DNA from: Calditrichia bacterium
GTDB taxonomy: Bacteria; Calditrichota; Calditrichia; Calditrichales; J004
Assembly: GCA_020635035.1 (NCBI GenBank)
Contig: JACKAO010000001.1
Location: forward strand, 248,001 to 312,000
Reading direction: 5' to 3'
DNA: 64,000 bases
Both the position numbers and the translations under genes were made by a program. Below the pieces are notes generated by a model that was not told where the DNA came from, made no database searches, and was given only the letters and a program-made list of their open reading frames with translations. Below, piece by piece: positions 1 through 8,904 of the stretch; within the stretch, counting starts at the first letter, position 1; each line of letters opens with the position of its first letter.

Positions 1-1
1 A

Positions 2-2515
2 TACAAAGCGACACGCGAAAAAATGCCTGATGAAATGCGTGCACAGTATCCACGACTAATCGATACACTTAAGAAACTGAATTTTGTACTGCTTGATAAA
101 GACGGGTATGAAGCAGATGATATCATTGGTACACTGGCGACGCGTTTCGGGAAAGAAGGCGTTAATGTTTTCATTGTTTCCGGTGATAAAGACATGGCAC
201 AGCTTGTCAATGGTCATGTATTTCTATACGCTACAGGGAAGGCTGGTATGCCGCCGGATGTTATGGACGCATCCAAAGTTATTGAGAAATACGGCGTAAA
301 ACCGGGACAGATTATTGACTGGCTGGCATTAATGGGTGATACTTCGGACAATATTCCCGGTGTCCCCAAAGTAGGCGGAAAAACGGCGGCAAAACTTCTC
401 GATGAATATGAGAATCTGGAGGGAATTTATAAATCAGTTGCCGAAATGAAGGAGAGTGCACTTAAGACCAACCTGATAGAAAATGAAAAACAAGCCTGGC
501 TATCTCAGGAACTTACACGGATTGATATTAATACTCCAATGGATGTCAATCTTGATGATCTTTCACATACAATCTGGGATATGAATGTGGCTTCTGGAAT
601 TCTTAAAGAGCTTGAATTTCCCAGCCTGTTTAACCGAATGCAGTCCCTTGCTGAAAATCGCGGAATTATATCAGAAGACACAATCCACTATGACAAGGAA
701 GATGTACAATATAACCTTGTGGATGACAAAGAAAAGTTTGACAGTTTCCTGAAAGACCTAAAAAAACAGAAGCGTTTTGTTTTTGATCTTGAGACGGATT
801 CTTTGGATAACCTTACTGCCAATATTGCCGGAATTGCCATCAGTTGGCGCGAAAAAGAAGCCTGGTATATTCCGATCAATCATTTTGATATAAAGCTTTC
901 AGAATCCTATGTACTTAAGGCGCTGGAGCCGGTTTTCAGTAATATTTCCATAAAAAAATACGGTCAGAATCTGAAATACGATTTGTCTGTTCTGCGTCAG
1001 CACGGGATAGAAGTGGAAAATGTCTGGTTTGATACCATGGTGGCTTCTTACGTCTTGGATCCATCCAATCGTCAGCATAACCTGGAGCATTTGGCGGAAA
1101 AACACCTGGCCTACAAGATGATATTGATTGAAGAGCTTATCGGAACGGGAAAAAATCAAAAAGTCATGACGGATTTGGCTGCTGCTGAAGTTTTGCCGTA
1201 TGCGGCAGAAGATGCGGATATTACACTGCGTGTAGCAGAAATTCTTGAAGACAAGGTTAAAGAGCATGGTTTGGATGACCTTCTGTTTAAGCTGGAAATG
1301 CCATTACTGCAGGTCTTGCAAAAGATGGAAGAACATGGTATAAAAATTGACCTGCAATTGCTGGAAAAATTAGCCGTTGATATTGAAAAAGACCTTAAGC
1401 GGATCGAGCAGGAAATATATGAGTTTGCCGGCCAGGAGTTTAATATCAGCTCGCCGCAGCAACTTGGCACGATCATGTTCGAAGATAAGAAAATCCATGA
1501 AGATCTGGATATGCGTCGTCCGAAGAAAACAAAGACCGGCCAAATTTCAACATCAGAACAGGTGCTGGAACGTTACGCTGAGCATCCGGTAATCGATAAA
1601 ATTTTAACCTTTCGGCGTTTGTCTAAATTAAAAAACACCTATGTGGATGCCTTGCCGCTGCTTGTAAATAAGAAAACAGGAAAAATACACACGTCGTACA
1701 ATCAAACCGTCGCTGCGACCGGACGCTTGTCCAGTAATAATCCAAACCTGCAAAATATCCCGATTCGAACCGAATTGGGCAAAGAAATGCGAAGGGCCTT
1801 TATAGCGGCTGGTCCGGATGCCGTTATTTTAAGCGCCGATTATTCTCAGATCGAATTGCGCATCATGGCCCATCTCTCCGGTGATAAAACTTTGATTGAA
1901 GGTTTCAAAAAAGGAACGGATATTCATGCTATCACTGCTGCCCTGATTTTTGATATCGAACTGCATGAAGTCACTTCCGATCATCGCCGCAAAGCTAAAG
2001 AAATCAATTTTGGAATTATGTATGGCATGAACAAATGGGGGCTGTCAAACCGCTTGCATATTACCCCCGATGAAGCCGAACTATTCATCGCTCATTATTT
2101 TGCATCTTATCCCAATATCCAGCTTTTTATGCGCCAGGCAATTGAACAGGCGCAGGCTCAGGGTTATGTGGAAACCATGCTGAAACGTCGTCGCTATCTG
2201 CCTGAAATAAAAAGCAAAAACCGCAATATTCGTGAGTTTGCTGAAAGAACTGCTATCAATACACCTATCCAGGGGTCTGCCGCAGATTTAATCAAAAAGG
2301 CTATGATTGACGCACACAATTTTATAGAAAAAGAGAAAGTCCCCGCTGCCATGCTTCTGCAGGTTCATGACGAACTTGTTTTTGAAGTTGAAAAAAGTTA
2401 TGTCAAAGAGTTTGCAGCAATCGTGGAAAAAATCATGGCAGACGCGATGCCATTGAAAGTACCAGTGGTTGTAGACAGCGGCTGGGGAGATAACTGGCTG
2501 GAAGCTCACGAATAG
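2..2515 (+). CDS. polA: DNA polymerase I, 5'-truncated by the window edge
   Basis: Family A DNA polymerase that fills gaps and removes RNA primers in repair and lagging-strand maturation. The reading frame is open to the left edge: the codons before the first ATG (position 23) encode Y-K-A-T-R-E-K, which fits the Y-K-x-x-R segment of the PolA 5' nuclease domain, so the true start lies outside the window. The order is the 5'-3' exonuclease remainder (S-G-D-K-D-M-A-Q-L near 180-205), a 3'-5' exonuclease, then the polymerase. The proofreading domain looks intact: F-D-L-E-T near 782, N-L-K-Y-D near 970 and Y-A-A-E-D-A-D near 1200 supply the DEDD acidic residues. Polymerase motif A (D-Y-S-Q-I-E-L-R, near 1840), motif B (R-R-K-A-K-E-I-N-F-G, near 1987) and motif C (Q-V-H-D-E-L, near 2362) are all present. 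A full three-domain, proofreading-competent enzyme is expected. Confidence 0.97.
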   Translation, partial: YKATREKMPDEMRAQYPRLIDTLKKLNFVLLDKDGYEADDIIGTLATRFGKEGVNVFIVSGDKDMAQLVNGHVFLYATGKAGMPPDVMDASKVIEKYGVKPGQIIDWLALMGDTSDNIPGVPKVGGKTAAKLLDEYENLEGIYKSVAEMKESALKTNLIENEKQAWLSQELTRIDINTPMDVNLDDLSHTIWDMNVASGILKELEFPSLFNRMQSLAENRGIISEDTIHYDKEDVQYNLVDDKEKFDSFLKDLKKQKRFVFDLETDSLDNLTANIAGIAISWREKEAWYIPINHFDIKLSESYVLKALEPVFSNISIKKYGQNLKYDLSVLRQHGIEVENVWFDTMVASYVLDPSNRQHNLEHLAEKHLAYKMILIEELIGTGKNQKVMTDLAAAEVLPYAAEDADITLRVAEILEDKVKEHGLDDLLFKLEMPLLQVLQKMEEHGIKIDLQLLEKLAVDIEKDLKRIEQEIYEFAGQEFNISSPQQLGTIMFEDKKIHEDLDMRRPKKTKTGQISTSEQVLERYAEHPVIDKILTFRRLSKLKNTYVDALPLLVNKKTGKIHTSYNQTVAATGRLSSNNPNLQNIPIRTELGKEMRRAFIAAGPDAVILSADYSQIELRIMAHLSGDKTLIEGFKKGTDIHAITAALIFDIELHEVTSDHRRKAKEINFGIMYGMNKWGLSNRLHITPDEAELFIAHYFASYPNIQLFMRQAIEQAQAQGYVETMLKRRRYLPEIKSKNRNIREFAERTAINTPIQGSAADLIKKAMIDAHNFIEKEKVPAAMLLQVHDELVFEVEKSYVKEFAAIVEKIMADAMPLKVPVVVDSGWGDNWLEAHE

Positions 2516-2581
2516 TATTTGATGACGTTTATTTATTCAGGCTGAATAAAATTGGTTTGTGAACATATATAAAGGGTAAAT

Positions 2582-2956
2582 ATGGATGATATTAAAACCT
2601 TTATAAGGCAGTTAAATAAAATCTGGCAGGATAAGGAGTATGCAGAATTATATAACTTCTTTGATCAAAATGTTTTGATGTTGCTGCCTGGTTCAACCCA
2701 GATAGTTAAAGGTGTTGATGAAATGGTTGAAAGTTTCAGACAGTTTAATGCAATGAGCAAAATCCATAGCTTTAACGTCACTGATATTACATCTTTTGAA
2801 TTTGATGATACAATAATTTGCCATATGCCATTTTCCATTGACTATGAAATTGAATCCGGCAGGTATCAGGAAAAAGGGATGGAGATTTATACTATAATGA
2901 AAACAGATGTTAGCTTTAAAATCATTTGGCGGACACAGATTTCACTAAATTCCTGA
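2582..2956 (+). CDS. NTF2-like / SnoaL-like (DUF4440-type) protein
   Basis: A 124-residue cytoplasmic protein with no signal peptide. The N-terminal helical pattern, followed by a Y-x-x-L-Y-x-F-F-x-x-N-V segment, an x-P-G-x-x-x-I-x-K-G-x-x-E turn and a strand-rich C-terminal half, resembles the cone-shaped NTF2/SnoaL fold, in particular DUF4440-like stand-alone proteins. Members range from small-molecule isomerases to non-enzymatic ligand-binding proteins, so no reaction can be assigned. It ends 20 bases before the beta-lactamase-like gene and is probably co-transcribed with it. Family placement is by pattern only; the function is unknown. Confidence 0.6.
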   Translation: MDDIKTFIRQLNKIWQDKEYAELYNFFDQNVLMLLPGSTQIVKGVDEMVESFRQFNAMSKIHSFNVTDITSFEFDDTIICHMPFSIDYEIESGRYQEKGMEIYTIMKTDVSFKIIWRTQISLNS

Positions 2957-2976
2957 TATTAACCTTAGAGAATAGT

Positions 2977-3906
2977 ATGAAAATTATTATTATCATTGCA
3001 TTAGTTTTTGGACAAATTATGGCTCAGAACGTAAAAATTCCTTCAATATTCACAGAAGAAAAAAAACTATCAGATGACTTGCTGTCCATTGTAAAAGGGC
3101 TGAGTCTTGATAAAGATTTTGATGTTGGTGAAGATGGGATTGAGCAAATCTCTCTGGCTGTAATCGATTTAACAAAACAGGCACCTGCTATTGCCGGTGT
3201 TCACATGGATAATTTTATTTATCCGGCATCAGTTTATAAAATGTATGTTGCTGCTGAAGTATTACACCAGGTTTCGCAGGGGAAATACAGACTTGATAGC
3301 ATTGTGGTGGTTAAATCTCCAAATGATGTCGATCATGCAAAAGAGATATCAAGTGATCCAAGGCCATTGTTAAAAGATGGCGATACCGTTACTGTAAATT
3401 ACCTGCTGGATCTTATGATAACCCGCAGTGATAACTCGGCTGCTAATTGCCTGATTGATCTCGCACAAAGAGAGAATATCAACAATTTAATTCATGCTAA
3501 CAACTGGCAGGGAAGTGAAGTTACCCGAAAATTTTTGAGTCGCAAGTATGAAGATCCCGGCTATGAAAATATTCGCAGCACTGAAACATGTGCTTTGCAT
3601 GCGGCAGATTTTATGTATAAGGTTTACACTAATACGCTCGTAAATCCCTGGGTAAGCATGCAGCTAAAAGCACTTTTAGGACGTCAGCTGGACAATACCA
3701 AACTGGCACAAGGGTTACCACCTAACGCTATGTTCTATCACAAAACCGGCTGGTGGTCTTTTTGGACACATGATGTTGGAATAGTGGATGATGGCAATGT
3801 ACACTATATCATAGCCTGTTTTTTACCACTTGAAGAAGAAATTGCATTACCCAAATTTAAACTGCTCGGAGAGCAGATTCATACTCTGATGTTTAACAGA
3901 ATTTAG
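2977..3906 (+). CDS. Serine beta-lactamase-like / penicillin-binding hydrolase, exported
   Basis: A 309-residue protein of the class A beta-lactamase superfamily (beta-lactamase2 type). The ATG at 2977 is preferred over one at 2926 because it opens directly into a hydrophobic signal peptide ending M-A-Q-N. All three serine-hydrolase motifs are visible: S85-V-Y-K88 (SxxK, with the acylating Ser and general-base Lys), S151-D-N153 (SDN) and K256-T-G258 (KTG). Length and motif spacing fit class A enzymes. The omega-loop ExxxN motif, which supplies the deacylating Glu of true class A beta-lactamases, is not evident in the expected stretch before the S-T-E-T segment. The protein may therefore act on peptidoglycan-like substrates or be a slow hydrolase rather than a resistance enzyme. 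No ampR/blaI-like regulator lies beside it. It acts in the periplasm or is anchored there. Confidence 0.85.
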   Translation: MKIIIIIALVFGQIMAQNVKIPSIFTEEKKLSDDLLSIVKGLSLDKDFDVGEDGIEQISLAVIDLTKQAPAIAGVHMDNFIYPASVYKMYVAAEVLHQVSQGKYRLDSIVVVKSPNDVDHAKEISSDPRPLLKDGDTVTVNYLLDLMITRSDNSAANCLIDLAQRENINNLIHANNWQGSEVTRKFLSRKYEDPGYENIRSTETCALHAADFMYKVYTNTLVNPWVSMQLKALLGRQLDNTKLAQGLPPNAMFYHKTGWWSFWTHDVGIVDDGNVHYIIACFLPLEEEIALPKFKLLGEQIHTLMFNRI

Positions 3907-3917
3907 TCCCTTTTTCT

Positions 3918-4793
3918 ATGAATAAACATAATCATCTAAAGAATGCACGTCTAAGCCTGCTTGGATTATCCATTGGCGATGCATTCGGTGATTGTATTCA
4001 AAAAACGACTCCCATCTTTGCCAAAACGGACCGCTATTTTCCTGAGTGTGAGTGGATTTATACAGATGATACCGTTATGGCAATTTCAATTTATGAAAAT
4101 CTGAAAGAATTTGGAGAAATTAATCAGGACGATCTTGCCAAGCGATTTAAAGACAAATTTGTAGCCGATCCTTCGCGCATGTATGGGATGAGTACAGTTG
4201 ATATTCTGTTGCGTATACATAAAGGTGAACATTGGCGTAACCTTGTATCAACAATAAGGCCTGGGGGATCTTTTGGTAACGGATCAGCTATGCGTGTTGC
4301 ACCGCTTGGTGCTTATTTTTTTGATGATCCGGAAAGGGCGGCACTCGAAGCTGAAAAATCTGCTGTTGTTACTCATGCTCATCCTGAAGCCCGTGCAGGC
4401 GCTATAGCAGTTGCACTCGCAGCATGTTTTTGCAGTAAAGAAAATGGATTATCAGACATTGATCTTTTAAAAAAGGTAATGGAGTTCACTCCTGTCTCAA
4501 ATGTACAGGATGGTTTGCTGCAAGCTATTGAATTGTTCAATGAATCAGTCCAAACTGTTGCCCGTGCATTAGGAACAGGTGGCGGTGTCAGTTGCCAGGA
4601 TACTGTTCCGTTTTGTGTCTGGTGTGCAGCAAAAAATTCGGGAAACTTTGAAAATGCTTTATGGGACGCTGTTCAGGAACCAGGGGACAGGGATACTGTT
4701 TGTGCAATTGTTGGCGGAATCGTTGCATCTTCTGTTGCTGATTTGCCGGAGCATTTTATTGAGAAATGTGAAAAACTGCCTTCAAATATTTAA
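3918..4793 (+). CDS. ADP-ribosylglycohydrolase family protein (copy 1)
   Basis: A 291-residue soluble protein of the ADP-ribosylglycohydrolase (DraG/ARH) family, which removes ADP-ribose from proteins or small molecules using a two-metal centre. Visible family signatures are S-L-L-G-L-S-I-G-D-A-F-G near the N-terminus, Y-T-D-D-T-V-M-A (metal-binding aspartates), G-S-F-G-N-G-S-A-M-R-V-A-P, an H-A-H-P segment and the C-terminal D-R-D-T-V-C-A-I-V-G-G (second metal-binding D-x-D-T). The core looks catalytically complete. Its 5' end follows the beta-lactamase-like gene by 11 bases. A paralogue lies at 11281-12147 and shares long stretches, for example Q-D-T-V-P-F-C-V-W-C-A-A. The natural substrate cannot be read from the sequence. 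Confidence 0.9.
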   Translation: MNKHNHLKNARLSLLGLSIGDAFGDCIQKTTPIFAKTDRYFPECEWIYTDDTVMAISIYENLKEFGEINQDDLAKRFKDKFVADPSRMYGMSTVDILLRIHKGEHWRNLVSTIRPGGSFGNGSAMRVAPLGAYFFDDPERAALEAEKSAVVTHAHPEARAGAIAVALAACFCSKENGLSDIDLLKKVMEFTPVSNVQDGLLQAIELFNESVQTVARALGTGGGVSCQDTVPFCVWCAAKNSGNFENALWDAVQEPGDRDTVCAIVGGIVASSVADLPEHFIEKCEKLPSNI

Positions 4794-4826
4794 AACTTAT
4801 CAAAAAAACATCAGGGATTTACAGAT

Positions 4827-5384
4827 ATGAAATCTTTAAGTTTAGTTCTTTTAATAGTTGCTGTATTAATTAGTTTTGAGAATATCAGTGCACAGGATAC
4901 TAATAACAAACGGAATCTGACAACAGTTGATTCAGTGAACATTAATAAATATATGGGACTATGGTATGAAATAGCGAAGATACCAAACAGTTTCCAGGAT
5001 CAGTGTTTAAAAAACACGACAGCAGAATACCGCCTGCAAGATGACGGGACTGTGGAAGTTATTAACAGTTGTGATGAAAACGATGACAGCAGAGACAAAG
5101 CGACTGGTTTGGCAAGAGTTGTAGATAGAAAAACAAATGCTAAACTGGAAGTCAGTTTTGTAAGTATTTTTGGCTGGCACCTTTTTTGGGGTGATTACTG
5201 GATAATTGGTCTGGCAGATGATTACCGTTATGCCGTTGTCGGAACACCTTCAAAAAAATACGGATGGATTCTGAGCCGGACAGCCAGACTCGATGATGAA
5301 GATTTGATTCAGGTGCATGCCATTTTAAGAGATAATGGCTACAATCCTAATGATTTTGAGATGACACCCCAGGAATCGGACTGA
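4827..5384 (+). CDS. Lipocalin family protein (Blc-like), exported
   Basis: A 185-residue bacterial lipocalin. After a signal peptide (residues about 1-22, ending I-S-A-Q) come the Blc hallmarks: Y-M-G-L-W-Y-E-I-A-K-I-P-N-S-F (structurally conserved region 1, G-x-W-Y), a Cys after Q-D-Q, D-G-T-V-E-V-I-N-S-C, and a late Y-G-W-I-L-S-R-T strand (the conserved R region). Lipocalins bind fatty acids, lysophospholipids or other hydrophobic ligands in the cell envelope. Unlike Escherichia coli Blc there is no lipobox cysteine at the signal peptide end, so it should be a soluble periplasmic or secreted protein. Two cysteines are placed to form the usual disulfide. It is the last gene of the plus-strand block and is followed by a terminator. 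Confidence 0.9.
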   Translation: MKSLSLVLLIVAVLISFENISAQDTNNKRNLTTVDSVNINKYMGLWYEIAKIPNSFQDQCLKNTTAEYRLQDDGTVEVINSCDENDDSRDKATGLARVVDRKTNAKLEVSFVSIFGWHLFWGDYWIIGLADDYRYAVVGTPSKKYGWILSRTARLDDEDLIQVHAILRDNGYNPNDFEMTPQESD

Positions 5385-5405
5385 AAGTGTTTTAGTAATA
5401 AAAAA

Positions 5406-5438
5406 AGTCCTGTGTTAAACCGCAGCACAGGACTCTTA
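5406..5438. terminator. Bidirectional rho-independent terminator
   Basis: The perfect 9-bp stem AGTCCTGTG (5406-5414) / CACAGGACT (5426-5434) is preceded by an A-run (5399-5406) and followed by CTTATTTT. It lies between the convergent lipocalin gene and the chemoreceptor gene and can serve both strands. Confidence 0.85.
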
Positions 5439-5454
5439 TTTTCATGGAGTATGT

Positions 5455-8070
5455 TTAGAATTCCCCGAAGTCATCATCATCGAGATTGATTTGCGGTTCT
5501 TCGACGAGTTTCTTTTTATTATTCTTTCCTTTGGCAGCCGTCTTGCGGTCTTCATGGGTTTCAGCAACCTTGGTTATACCGGCTTCTTTCAGCATCGAGC
5601 CGATTTTACCGTTAATCTGCCGGCTTAATCTGAATTTGCTCAGGATCTGTTTCAGCTGCACCGACTGTGCTGACAGTTCTTCCGCTGTTGCCGCACCTTC
5701 TTCGGCGCTGGCAGACTGTGACTGAGTCACCTGGTCGATCTGTCCCAAAGCCGATGATGTCTGGTCAATCGCCGATACCTGCTCGTTGGATGCCGTGGCA
5801 ATCTCTTCAACAAGCGAACTGACTTTGGTGATTTCGGTGATGATCTCATTCAGCGCCTTGGCTGTCTGATCTGCAATCTTGGTTCCATTCTTAACCTTTT
5901 CCATCGAACCTTCAATCAGATCCGTTGTCTCCTGTGCCGCTTTGGCACTGCGCTGGGCAAGGTTGCGCACTTCTTCCGCCACAACCGCGAAGCCTTTACC
6001 ATGGGCTCCGGCACGGGCAGCTTCAACAGCAGCGTTCAATGCCAGCAGGTTGGTCTGGAAGGCGATCTCATCAATCACCTTGATGATCTTGGAAATTTCA
6101 TTCGATGAATCATTGATGTCATTCATCGCCGATACCATGCTGTTCATGCGTTCGTTACCGGTTTCAGCACTCTTAAGCGAGCTGACTGCCAGCGTGTTGG
6201 CATTGCCGGAGTTTTCGGCATTTTTACGGGACTGGGCGCTGATCTCGGTGATCGATGCCGTGGTTTCTTCCAGTGAACTGGCCGCTTCCGTGGCACCCTG
6301 TGAGATGGACTGGCTGGAATCGGCTACCTGGATGGCACCGCTGGAAACCTGTTCAACAGCTATCGTTACTTCTCCCAGGAGATCATTTAGACTGCTAAGC
6401 GAGTTGTTCAGGGCATCTTTCATCTTGGCAAAGTCACCTTTATAATGTCCTTCCATCTGCTTTGTTAAATCACCTGCGGACATCTTATCCAGGCAGCCCT
6501 GGGCTTCTTCGATCGGAGCAATGATCAGTTCCAGCAGATTGTTGATGCCGTCAACCACATTGCGCCAGTCACCTTCAAATTTGGAGCTTTTGCCACGTAC
6601 CGACAGTTCGCCGCGTTCAGCTGCATCGGTCAGTACTTTGATTTCACTGATCAGATCACCAATGGTTTCGATGGCCTGGTTGATATCCATTTTTATCACA
6701 TTAAAATCACCTTTGTAATCGGTGGTGATTTTTTCCGGCACATCACCTTTGCTGATGCGTGAGATGTAATTCCCGGTGACTTTCAGCGGTTCAACAACAG
6801 CGCTGATGGCCTGGTTAAAACCGGTCAGTACATTCTGCAGTTCACCTTCCGCTTTGGAGTGGTCGGCGCGGGCACTGATGTTGCCGGCGTTTAGTTTTTC
6901 AGCTGTGGCGCTGACTTCATCTAATACCACTTTAACTTTACGGTCATTCTCAATGCGGGCGTCATCGGCCTTCTTGAGTGATGTTACCATGCCGTTGATG
7001 GTTTCGGCAAGGGTGCCGATTTCATCATTCTGATCAAGAATTAGCGACTGGTTAAGGTCACCGTCGGCAACAGCCTGGGCAACCGAAACAAGTTCATTTA
7101 CCGGCTGCACGATGGGGCGCGATATCAGAACGGAAGCAGCAACACCCATAGCCAGGGCGATCAGCGAGAAGACGATGATCAGCATGATACCGCGGTCATT
7201 GGAAGCCTGCAGTTCCGGGCCAAGTTTATCCTGGTCGTTCTTGTAAGACAGCTTTACTTCTTCAACAAGTGATGATATCTCGGGACCGATTTTATCCAGC
7301 TTGTTTTCGATGATCTCGTTACGTGTCATAATTGTAGTGTATACATTTTCAAATGTGGATTTGTACTCTCTTGAAAGACTGGTTACTTCGGATAATAGTT
7401 GACGTCTTGTGCTGTTTTGTATTTCGTTATTTAAAATGGTTAGCTCATCATCAAAGTTAGAAAATTCAGTTTTTACACGATCATAGTCACTTTTCTGATT
7501 TTTTTCGAGATATTTAATGACGTACAAGCGGGCAAGTAAAATATCTCGCAGCCCTGAACTGGCTCTGTAAGCAGCTTCTAAGTCACGGTCACGATTGGCT
7601 GTGCGCATAATTTCACTTAAGCTGCGTTCAATTTGCGGACCTTTTGTATCCAATTCAGCTACAAGCTTTCCCCGCTCCTCCATTAGTGATTTTACTTTTT
7701 CAAAATTAGCTTTATAATCATCTAAATCAGATGAGACTTTTTTAATAATACTTTCTCTTTCAGGTATATCAACATTTTGTTCAGCTTCGTCAAGAAATTG
7801 AGATGTTTTATCAATGCATTCCGTAAAAGCTAAAACATCTTTTTGTTCTCCGTTAATAAAAAAGTTTTTGGCTGCCAGGCGTGATTCCAACAGATTCGCT
7901 TGCACCCTGCCTGAAGTGTTAGCATTTTTAGCCCAGCCGCGGTATGTATTGAAACCATCCGATGCAGATCCGATCACATTGTATCCTATAACGGACATAA
8001 TAATAAGCAGAACAAGAACTGCCGCAAATCCTGCATAAATTTTTTGTTTAACAGATAAATTCTTTAACAT
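5455..8070 (-). CDS. Methyl-accepting chemotaxis protein with repeated HAMP-like modules
   Basis: An 871-residue chemoreceptor. From the N-terminus: transmembrane helix 1 (about 11-31), an all-helical periplasmic sensor of roughly 265 residues (extended helical-bundle type), transmembrane helix 2 (about 297-318), a HAMP domain beginning S-R-P-I-V-Q-P-V, further HAMP-like or linker units marked by repeated Y-K-G-D-F and G-D-L/G-D-V motifs, and the cytoplasmic signalling hairpin. The hairpin tip carries I-D-E-I-A-F-Q-T-N-L-L-A-L-N-A-A-V-E-A-A-R, the CheA/CheW contact region. The C-terminal tail is acidic (D-D-D-D-F-G-E-F) and lacks the N-W-E-T-F-type CheR tether. The ATG follows a strong AGGAGGA site. 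It lies 48 bases downstream of cheW on the same strand. By hand count, the signalling half is far richer in G+C (57-60% in sampled 60-base lines) than the sensor half (30-32%). Confidence 0.95.
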   Translation of the reverse strand: MLKNLSVKQKIYAGFAAVLVLLIIMSVIGYNVIGSASDGFNTYRGWAKNANTSGRVQANLLESRLAAKNFFINGEQKDVLAFTECIDKTSQFLDEAEQNVDIPERESIIKKVSSDLDDYKANFEKVKSLMEERGKLVAELDTKGPQIERSLSEIMRTANRDRDLEAAYRASSGLRDILLARLYVIKYLEKNQKSDYDRVKTEFSNFDDELTILNNEIQNSTRRQLLSEVTSLSREYKSTFENVYTTIMTRNEIIENKLDKIGPEISSLVEEVKLSYKNDQDKLGPELQASNDRGIMLIIVFSLIALAMGVAASVLISRPIVQPVNELVSVAQAVADGDLNQSLILDQNDEIGTLAETINGMVTSLKKADDARIENDRKVKVVLDEVSATAEKLNAGNISARADHSKAEGELQNVLTGFNQAISAVVEPLKVTGNYISRISKGDVPEKITTDYKGDFNVIKMDINQAIETIGDLISEIKVLTDAAERGELSVRGKSSKFEGDWRNVVDGINNLLELIIAPIEEAQGCLDKMSAGDLTKQMEGHYKGDFAKMKDALNNSLSSLNDLLGEVTIAVEQVSSGAIQVADSSQSISQGATEAASSLEETTASITEISAQSRKNAENSGNANTLAVSSLKSAETGNERMNSMVSAMNDINDSSNEISKIIKVIDEIAFQTNLLALNAAVEAARAGAHGKGFAVVAEEVRNLAQRSAKAAQETTDLIEGSMEKVKNGTKIADQTAKALNEIITEITKVSSLVEEIATASNEQVSAIDQTSSALGQIDQVTQSQSASAEEGAATAEELSAQSVQLKQILSKFRLSRQINGKIGSMLKEAGITKVAETHEDRKTAAKGKNNKKKLVEEPQINLDDDDFGEF

Positions 8071-8118
8071 AATTGTCCTCCTTTTAGAGTTATTTTTTTC
8101 TCTATGTGAATATCAGTA

Positions 8119-8622
8119 TCAAGCGTCGGATGCGATTGAATTAATAATGGTGTCAAGTTCTGCGTCAAACAGCAATTTTTGTGTGTCAACAATAATTTTT
8201 ACATCATCCCCGGATTTACCTAAACCCTTTACATATCGATTCCGGGCTGCTTTGGCATTCAGTTTTGGGGTAGGTTCTATATTGTCATTCGAAATATTTA
8301 TTACTTCTGAAACAGTATCTACAACAAGTCCGACAGATGTTTTATTAATATCCACAACCATAATACAGGTACGTTCGTCATAACTGCGCTCAGACATACC
8401 AAATCGCAGTCGCACATCAACTACCGGAATGACAGATCCGCGAAGATTAATGACTCCTTTTACATAATCCGGAAGATCCGGCAAATCCGTTATCTGTTGA
8501 ATCCCGACTATTTCAGTAACATCACGGATTTCGATACCGTACTGCTGATTTTCAAGATTAAAGGTCAGATACTGGCCATCCTGAAAATTAACATCATTCT
8601 CATTAAACTCTATGTTTTCCAT
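8119..8622 (-). CDS. cheW: Chemotaxis coupling protein CheW
   Basis: A 167-residue CheW that links chemoreceptors to the CheA kinase at the inner membrane array. Visible family motifs are Y-L-T-F-N-L-x-x-Q-x-Y-G-I-E-I at the start of the fold, V-x-G-I-x-Q-I-T-x-L-P-D-L-P, the highly conserved V-K-G-V-I-N-L-R-G-x-V-I-P-V-V-D, and G-L-V-V-D-T-V-S-E-V. The length is typical of a single-domain CheW. The start follows CAGGAG with good spacing. It is the first gene of a cheW-mcp transcription unit; no cheA, cheY, cheR or cheB is in the window, so this pair must feed a kinase encoded elsewhere. Confidence 0.95.
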   Translation of the reverse strand: MENIEFNENDVNFQDGQYLTFNLENQQYGIEIRDVTEIVGIQQITDLPDLPDYVKGVINLRGSVIPVVDVRLRFGMSERSYDERTCIMVVDINKTSVGLVVDTVSEVINISNDNIEPTPKLNAKAARNRYVKGLGKSGDDVKIIVDTQKLLFDAELDTIINSIASDA

Positions 8623-8904
8623 TATTTTCTCCTGATAGGATGGTTAAATTTTGTTTCATTAATTTTTTCGATGATAGATTGTGAAAAATTAATCTTTTTT
8701 CCTGACTGCATTAAAATTGGTAAAAAAATGATCAATTTAAATCGATAGGAAATCCGTGTTTAGTAAATTTTTGTAAAGATATGAACTATAGAATGGATTA
8801 GTTTTTATAATAGTCGATCATAGGAAGAAAGAATATTCAATGGAAAAAGGTTACATCCCTTTGTAAGTTCAAAAAAAAAAGTTTTATATTTGGGGGATTT
8901 ATAG

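Noticed and set aside
23..25. ATG at 23 as the polA start
   Set aside because: The frame is open to the window edge and the preceding residues match the PolA 5' nuclease domain, so this is an internal Met.
2532..2550. Short palindrome TTTATTCAG/CTGAATAAA after polA, considered as a terminator
   Set aside because: The stem is almost all A-T, the loop is tiny when fully paired and no T-run follows.
2926..2976. Upstream start for the beta-lactamase-like gene
   Set aside because: It would add 17 residues before the signal peptide and overlap the preceding gene; the ATG at 2977 begins the signal peptide.
5486..7033. Several long plus-strand open frames opposite the chemoreceptor gene (up to 188 codons)
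   Set aside because: They are antisense shadows of the G+C-rich, repetitive MCP coding sequence; no ribosome-binding sites or recognisable protein features.
8734..8762. Minus-strand TAAACA-N17-TAAATT upstream of cheW, considered as a promoter
   Set aside because: The -35 hexamer is weak and the region is very AT-rich, so a chance match is likely; kept out of the feature list.
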